From JARBUG01 sp035628915 (GTDB taxonomy: Bacteria; Bacillota; Sulfobacillia; Symbiobacteriales; Symbiobacteriaceae), in contig DASPIW010000057.1 of NCBI GenBank assembly GCA_035628915.1, forward strand, positions 372,001 through 436,000: a stretch of DNA of 64,000 nucleotides, written 5' to 3'. Both the position numbers and the translations under genes were made by a program. The notes under the pieces are model-generated. The model was given only the letters and a program-made list of their open reading frames with translations. It did not search any database and was not told the DNA's origin. Positions 59,421 to 64,000 of this stretch are shown piece after piece (positions within the stretch are counted from its first letter, which is position 1; each line of letters starts with the position of its first letter).

Positions 59421-60599
59421 CTACCGCTCCACCACCGCCGCTACGCCCATGCCGCCGCCGACGCACAGGGTCGCCAGACCCCGCCTGGCGTCCCGTTTGG
59501 CCATCTCGTAAAGCAGCGTGACCAGAATGCGGGCGCCGCTGGCCCCGACCGGATGTCCCAGTGCGATGGCGCCGCCGTTGACGTTCACCTTCGCCATGTC
59601 GAGCTTGAGCTCCTTGGCTACGGCGAGCGACTGGGCCGCGAACGCTTCGTTCGCTTCGATCAAGTCGATCTGATCGAGCGTGACGCCGGCTTTGGCCAGG
59701 GCCTTCCTGGTCGCAGGCACCGGTCCGATGCCCATGATGTGCGGTGCCACGCCCGCCGTGCCCCAGCCCGCCAGCCGGGCCAGCGGCCTGATCCCAAGCG
59801 CATCCGCCTTTTCGGCCGACATGATCACGAGCGCGGCCGCCCCGTCGTTGATGCCGGAGGCATTGCCGGCCGTCACAGTGCCGTCCTTCTTGAAGGCGGG
59901 CTTGAGGGCTGCGAGCTTCTCCGCCGTCGTACCGGCCCGCGGGTACTCATCTTTGGCAAAGGCGATGGGATCGCCTTTCTTCTGCGGAATCAGGACCGGC
60001 ACAATCTCGTCGTCAAACCGGCCGGATTCCACGGCCGCGACCGCCTTCTGCTGCGACGCCGCTGCGAACGCGTCCTGCTCTTCCCGGGAGATGTGAAACA
60101 TCTCGGCGAGGTTCTCGGCTGTAATGCCCATGTGATACTTGTTGATGGAGCAGGTCAGCCCATCGAGGACCATGTCGTCCACTAACTCGCCGTTGCCCAT
60201 GCGGTAGCCGGTGCGCGCCTTGGGAAGCAGATAAGGGGCGCCCGACATCGACTCCATGCCGCCGGCCACCACGATATCGGCATCGCCGGCGATGATTTGC
60301 TGGGCGGCCAGGATCACCGACTTGAGGCCGGAGCCGCAGAGGATGTTGACGGTGGTGGCGGGCACGGTGTCAGGAATGTTGGCCTTCAGCGCCGCCTGGC
60401 GGGCGGGGCCCTGGCCCTGGCCGGCCTGCAGGATGCAGCCCATGTAGACCTCTTCGACCTGGTCGGGCCGGATGCCCGCCCGTTCCAACGCCGCCTTGAT
60501 AACGATGCCGCCGAGCTCCCAGGCCTGCAAACCGGCCAGGGCGCCGCCGAAGCTGCCGATCGCAGTACGGACTGCAGATGCGATCACGATCTCCTTCAT
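59421..60599 (-). CDS. Acetyl-CoA C-acetyltransferase (thiolase)
   Basis: 392 residues, full length. The nucleophilic cysteine is in VNILCGSGLKSVILAAQQI, the GGMESMS motif follows at VVAGGMESMSGAPYLLP, and the catalytic His and second Cys are in GAIALGHPVGASGARI and RRGLATLCVGGGMGVAA. It condenses two acetyl-CoA or cleaves acetoacetyl-CoA. It is third in the operon scoA-scoB-thiolase, which suggests acetoacetate or short-chain fatty acid use: the transferase makes acetoacetyl-CoA and the thiolase splits it. Confidence 0.94.
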   Translation of the reverse strand: MKEIVIASAVRTAIGSFGGALAGLQAWELGGIVIKAALERAGIRPDQVEEVYMGCILQAGQGQGPARQAALKANIPDTVPATTVNILCGSGLKSVILAAQQIIAGDADIVVAGGMESMSGAPYLLPKARTGYRMGNGELVDDMVLDGLTCSINKYHMGITAENLAEMFHISREEQDAFAAASQQKAVAAVESGRFDDEIVPVLIPQKKGDPIAFAKDEYPRAGTTAEKLAALKPAFKKDGTVTAGNASGINDGAAALVIMSAEKADALGIRPLARLAGWGTAGVAPHIMGIGPVPATRKALAKAGVTLDQIDLIEANEAFAAQSLAVAKELKLDMAKVNVNGGAIALGHPVGASGARILVTLLYEMAKRDARRGLATLCVGGGMGVAAVVER

Positions 60600-60616
60600 G
60601 GCGCGAGACGCCTCCT

Positions 60617-61282
60617 CTACGCGGTCATGACTGTTAGTTCCGGCGTAATGATCAAGTTTCCTGCCGTTGCGGCCTTCACTTCTGCGATGGTGACGCCCGG
60701 GGCGATCTCCTTCATCAGGAAGCCTTCCGCGGTGATCTCGAAATAGCCCATATCGGTGACGACGATGTCAACGGCATTGACGGCGGTCAGAGGCAGGCGG
60801 CAGCGCTCCAGCAGCTTGGGCGCCCCTTCCTTGGTCACGTGATCGGTGGCGACGATCACCTTGCGGGCGCCGACCAGCAAGTCCATGGCGCCGCCCATGC
60901 CGGGGACCATCTTGCCCGGGACCATCCAGTTGGCGATCGAGCCGTACTGATCGACTTCGAGTGTGCCGAGGACCGTGAAATCCACGTGGCCGCCGCGGAT
61001 GATGCCGAACGAGGTACACGAGTCGAAACAGCAGCCGCCGGGCACGATGCCGACCGGTTGGCCGCCCGCGTTCACGAGGTCAGAGTCGAGCAGGGCGGGA
61101 TCGGGCGGCGCGGGAGCGAGCCCGATGAAGCCGTTCTCGGACTGGAGAAGCACCGTGACGCCGGCGGGGACGTGGTTGGCAACTTGCGTCGGCATGCCGA
61201 TGCCGAGGTTGACTACATCGCCATCCTTGAACTCGCGGGCGATCCGCTTGACGATCAGTTCTCGACGGGCCTTTGCATCCAT
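60617..61282 (-). CDS. scoB: 3-oxoacid CoA-transferase, subunit B
   Basis: 221 residues from ATG 61282, with AAGGAGGTG upstream; the frame is open far upstream over scoA but with no homology. The catalytic glutamate lies in VLLQSENGFIGLAPAP. Other family blocks are VVNLGIGMPTQVANHVPAG, FTVLGTLEVDQYGSIANWMV and GGAMDLLVGARKVIVATDHV. With scoA it forms the succinyl- or acetate-dependent acetoacetate CoA-transferase. Starts 4 bases after scoA. Confidence 0.93.
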   Translation of the reverse strand: MDAKARRELIVKRIAREFKDGDVVNLGIGMPTQVANHVPAGVTVLLQSENGFIGLAPAPPDPALLDSDLVNAGGQPVGIVPGGCCFDSCTSFGIIRGGHVDFTVLGTLEVDQYGSIANWMVPGKMVPGMGGAMDLLVGARKVIVATDHVTKEGAPKLLERCRLPLTAVNAVDIVVTDMGYFEITAEGFLMKEIAPGVTIAEVKAATAGNLIITPELTVMTA

Positions 61283-61286
61283 GGCT

Positions 61287-61946
61287 CTACGGCACCTCCT
61301 TCGCAGTGACGATGAAGTCGACGAAGATGCCCGGGGTGTGGACGGAATCGGGGTCGATCTCGCCCGGCTCCACCACTTCGCGCACCTGGGCGATGACCAG
61401 ATCCGCAGCCGTGGCCATGGGCGGGTTGAAGTTGCGGGTGGCCCGGCGGTAGATGAGGTTGCCCATGGTGTCTGCGCGGTGGGCAAGCAGCAGGGCGACG
61501 TCGGCGTGCAGGGGCAGTTCGAGGAGATACGGGGTGCCGCCCACCTCCACCACCTGCTTGCCGTCCTGTACGATGGTACCGAAGCCCGTGGGCGTCAGGA
61601 AGCCGCCAATGCCGGCGCCACCGCAGCGGATCCGCTCAGCCAGCGTCCCCTGGGGAATCAGATCCACTTCGAGGCTCTTTTCGTTCATCCGCCTGCCGAC
61701 TTCCGGATTCAGCCCGACGTGCGAGGCGACCAGTCTCCGAACCTGGCCGCGGCCGATCAGTTTGCCGACACCTGTGGTTGGCGTACCGCCGTCGTTGCAG
61801 ATGATGGTCAGATCTTTGACACCTTTCTCGACCAGGGCGTCCATGAACAGTTCGGGGGTACCGCAGGCCATGAAGCCGCCGACCATCACGGTCATCGCGT
61901 CCTTGATCCGGCTCATGGCATGCTCAAGGCTGGTTACCTTGCTCAT
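61287..61946 (-). CDS. scoA: 3-oxoacid CoA-transferase, subunit A
   Basis: 219 residues. The family CoA-binding motif is VMVGGFMACGTPELFMDALV, followed by IICNDGGTPTTGVGKLIGRG, PQGTLAERIRCGGAGIGGFL and ALLLAHRADTMGNLIYRRAT. It is the first gene of the operon, preceded by AAGGAGTTG. An 11-bp palindrome (GTGAAGTTCAC, 62074-62084) lies about 130 bases upstream and may be an operator. Confidence 0.93.
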   Translation of the reverse strand: MSKVTSLEHAMSRIKDAMTVMVGGFMACGTPELFMDALVEKGVKDLTIICNDGGTPTTGVGKLIGRGQVRRLVASHVGLNPEVGRRMNEKSLEVDLIPQGTLAERIRCGGAGIGGFLTPTGFGTIVQDGKQVVEVGGTPYLLELPLHADVALLLAHRADTMGNLIYRRATRNFNPPMATAADLVIAQVREVVEPGEIDPDSVHTPGIFVDFIVTAKEVP

Positions 61947-62107
61947 CTTCCTTCAACTCCTTGCGGGGCGGGTGCTGCCGTGCAGGGCAAGCAAGCCCCA
62001 TGCCAGCCCGGCAACCTCAGCACGGCGCGGGTATCCGGCCCCCGCGCCGCGCAGCTCGCTTCGCACCCGTGAAGTGAAGTTCACACCCTTAAACCATTAA
62101 CCGCCGG

Positions 62108-62158
62108 TTGCAAGAGTGAGCCGTACCTTTTTATAATATTCCTATACCAAAAGTATAG
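62108..62158 (+). promoter_or_regulatory. Promoter and operator-like palindrome of the GGDEF gene
   Basis: TTGCAA (62108-62113), an 18-base spacer and TATAAT (62132-62137). The inverted repeat CTATAC-CAAAA-GTATAG (62142-62158) covers the expected start point and could bind a repressor or form a small hairpin at the mRNA 5' end. Confidence 0.7.
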
Positions 62159-62184
62159 AAAACCAAATGCAGGGGGGTGCGCCG

Positions 62185-63696
62185 ATGTCCGGGTACGCTT
62201 TCCACGAAACAACTGCCATGGTCGCCGTCCTGGTCGCTGCGTTCGTGGGCTATGTGGCTTACCGCAGCTATCAGAAGGACGGAAGCGAGTCTCTGGCCTA
62301 TCTGGCGCTGGCGCACATGGGCTTCGCCATCCTCTATGCCCCGCATGCCTTGCTGACGCGCACCTCGGACCACCACCTGATCCTATTCCTGGCCTATGGC
62401 CCGGCCTCCCGCCTCACCATGGCCGCGTACCTGTTAGCGGGGCTTCTCAGGCTGAACCGGCGGTCCGGGCGGCGGCTCGACCTGCGCCCGCACCTGCTGC
62501 TGCTGGCTTGCGCCGCTGTTGCCCTGGGGCTCCTGGCCACGTCGGAGGTGGGCCTACAGCGGTATCACCTGCGCTTGGTGGATGGGGCTGCCGTCTTTCT
62601 GTCGCTGTCGGGGATTCTGGCGACGCTGGCCGTCCGGGTCCGTTCAGCGCTGCTCAGCGCCCACCTGATGGCCCAGGTCTTCTTTGTCCAGGGTTCGCTC
62701 GCGTTTCTCCTCTCCACCCCGTGGACCGGCCTCTGGTGGCTGGCGCACGCGATATCAGCCGCCGGATTCACGCTTCTGGGCTACCATATCGTGATCAGTC
62801 ACTGGCGGGGCCTCGCCTTCGATTGCATCTATGACGAGACGGTGCTGTACGGGCTCCTGGACCGCATGATGGAGAGCTCATCCATCGGGTTTTTCCTGAC
62901 CGACGGTTCCTTCACGCCCGTACGCATCAACCATACTGCTGAACTGGTGCTGGGCGCCGGTGGCGGGCGCCCGGTGGATGGCGTCCGGCTCCTGGCCCTC
63001 ATGGGGCTCAGCCGGGAGGCGCTGGCGCACCGGCCTGCGGAACAGGCGGCCTCCTTTCAGTGCGACGTGGCGGGCCGGCCGCGTTATTATGAAGCACGGG
63101 TCGCACCGGTGGAGCCAGCCCACCCGGAACGGGGCTGGCTGTGCGTGCTGATTGACACGACCGAGGCGCACCAGGCGAGGGAAGAGATCCGGCATATCGC
63201 ACTGCATGACACCCTCACCGGGCTTCCCAACCGCCTGCTCCTCTACGACCGGCTGGATATGGCTCTCTCGCTCGCCCGGCGCCACGGCCGGGCAGCCGGC
63301 GTGCTGATGCTGGACCTGGACGGGTTCAAGGCGGTCAACGACCGGTACGGCCACGATGCCGGCGATGAAGTGCTGCGGACGGTGGCGGTCCGGCTGCGTG
63401 AGAGCCTGCGCGACAGCGACACTGCCGGGCGGCTTGCCGGCGATGAGTTCGTCGTGGTGCTAACCGAACTGGCCTGTGCGGCGGATGCGGGGGCGGTGGC
63501 GGAGAAGCTCCTTGCCCGCATTGCGGAACCCATTTGGTTTGAGGGCCAGCAGTTGCAGGTCACCGCCAGCATCGGCATCGTCGTGCATGCCGAAGGCGAG
63601 ATCTCCAAGCACCGGCTGCTCAAGCAGGCCGATACGGCCATGTACGAGGCCAAGGCCCGGGGCCGGAACGCGTGCGTCTTCCACGAAACGGTATGA
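62185..63696 (+). CDS. Membrane-bound PAS-GGDEF protein (putative diguanylate cyclase)
   Basis: 503 residues from ATG 62185; an in-frame ATG at 62167 precedes the AGGGGGG site. Six to seven membrane segments form an N-terminal sensor (to about residue 210). A PAS-like domain (about 225-330, IGFFLTDGSFTPVRINHTAE) follows. The GGDEF domain begins at LHDTLTGLPNRLLLYDRLDM; its active-site loop is GRLAGDEFVVVLTE, so the first residue of the motif is Ala, not Gly, a variant also seen in active enzymes. The upstream RxxD inhibitory site is not evident. It probably makes c-di-GMP. Confidence 0.9.
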   Translation: MSGYAFHETTAMVAVLVAAFVGYVAYRSYQKDGSESLAYLALAHMGFAILYAPHALLTRTSDHHLILFLAYGPASRLTMAAYLLAGLLRLNRRSGRRLDLRPHLLLLACAAVALGLLATSEVGLQRYHLRLVDGAAVFLSLSGILATLAVRVRSALLSAHLMAQVFFVQGSLAFLLSTPWTGLWWLAHAISAAGFTLLGYHIVISHWRGLAFDCIYDETVLYGLLDRMMESSSIGFFLTDGSFTPVRINHTAELVLGAGGGRPVDGVRLLALMGLSREALAHRPAEQAASFQCDVAGRPRYYEARVAPVEPAHPERGWLCVLIDTTEAHQAREEIRHIALHDTLTGLPNRLLLYDRLDMALSLARRHGRAAGVLMLDLDGFKAVNDRYGHDAGDEVLRTVAVRLRESLRDSDTAGRLAGDEFVVVLTELACAADAGAVAEKLLARIAEPIWFEGQQLQVTASIGIVVHAEGEISKHRLLKQADTAMYEAKARGRNACVFHETV

Positions 63697-63702
63697 GCCG
63701 CC

Positions 63703-63861
63703 GCCGTGGAACGGATGTCGGACGCCGGCATTATCAGCGGCTACCCGGACGGCACGTTCCGGCCGGAGGCCAGCGTTACGCTGGCGGAGCAGCCGCCAGG
63801 GCGATGATGGGTATATGTACGTCACCCTGCCCGCCGTGGAAGGCGGCAATGTTATTCCGTT
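63703..63861 (+). pseudogene. SLH-domain remnant
   Basis: Directly after the GGDEF stop the frame reads AVERMSDAGIISGYPDGTFR and PEASVTLAE, an almost perfect SLH repeat. A shift then moves it to AARAMMG. There is no start codon or preceding domain. It is the tail of a lost S-layer-anchored protein. The rest of the gap to 63958 contains nothing recognisable. Confidence 0.7.
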
Positions 63862-63958
63862 TTAGGGGACGGTTCGGTTCCCCCTGCTCAATTAGCAGCG
63901 GTCCTGATGCATGTCAACCCCTGATTTCTGAGAATGATCTTTCTGAAGGGGCGTTGGC

Positions 63959-64000
63959 ATGCTGTACATCGTGCTGGCTCTGTCCGGCCTTCTGCCGGCC
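63959..64000 (+). CDS. Start of a further gene (3'-partial)
   Basis: ATG 63959 is preceded by AAGGGGC at good spacing. The 14 codons before the window end read MLYIVLALSGLLPA, which looks like the beginning of a signal peptide or membrane segment. Nothing more can be said. Confidence 0.5.
   Translation, partial: MLYIVLALSGLLPA

Overview
The window reads as chromosomal DNA of a GC-rich, endospore-forming member of the Bacillota, most like the Symbiobacterium type. The evidence is GC-ending codon use throughout, the conserved ylm/divIVA cell-division neighbourhood, spoIIR and sigG with sigma-F-type promoters, a T-box leader ahead of lysS, and several S-layer and stalk-domain secreted proteins. 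The species name is an inference from gene content.

Layout. 1-5.3 kb: a peptide/nickel-type ABC importer (binding protein, two permeases, two ATPases). 5.3-9.8 kb (minus): divIVA, ylmG/yggT, sepF, ylmE/yggS, a HlyD-like adaptor and pgeF. 9.8-16.6 kb: a SWIM zinc-finger protein coupled to an SNF2 helicase, and a divergent DNA methyltransferase that carries a zinc ribbon. 16.6-19.7 kb (minus): ylmC, spoIIR, a truncated ECF sigma factor with its coupled membrane partner, and sigG. 19.8-20.5 kb: two 11-bp tandem repeat arrays. 20.5-27.4 kb: a subtilase with a decayed 3' end, a methyltransferase, an aldo/keto reductase, a 3D-domain protein, a zinc-ribbon protein and its neighbour. 27.4-32.3 kb: a stalk-domain gene remnant, a MITE-like repeat and a large SLH surface protein.

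32.3-39.6 kb is the most mobile part. A solitary large serine recombinase lies beside an NlpC/P60-like gene that has been split by a 4.96-kb integrative element. The element is flanked by an 11-bp direct repeat. It carries its own serine recombinase, a SpoIID-like cargo gene, a TraD/MobC-like gene, a probable oriT and a decayed MobA/MobL relaxase. Removing the element on paper restores one 216-codon reading frame.

39.6-50 kb: a zincin, an MltG-like membrane protein, a thioesterase, an alpha/beta hydrolase, an M23 lipoprotein, a second inverted copy of the MITE-like repeat, hcp behind a Crp/Fnr-type class II promoter, and a MoxR-DUF58-DUF4129 operon. A patch of dead signalling genes (EAL, chemotaxis receptor) follows. 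50-64 kb: a UPF0016 transporter, two ABC-2 permeases without an adjacent ATPase, a lipoprotein, T-box-lysS, a second large subtilase, a CoA-transferase/thiolase operon, a membrane-bound PAS-GGDEF protein, an SLH remnant and the first codons of a further gene.

The clearest unexplained items are the inverted pair of AT-cored repeats, the recombinase element with its split target gene, a terminator-like hairpin that overlaps the start of the SpoIID-like cargo gene, and the pair of 11-bp arrays near sigG. I did not find a clear new multi-gene defence system. The SWIM/SNF2/methyltransferase block is the nearest candidate.
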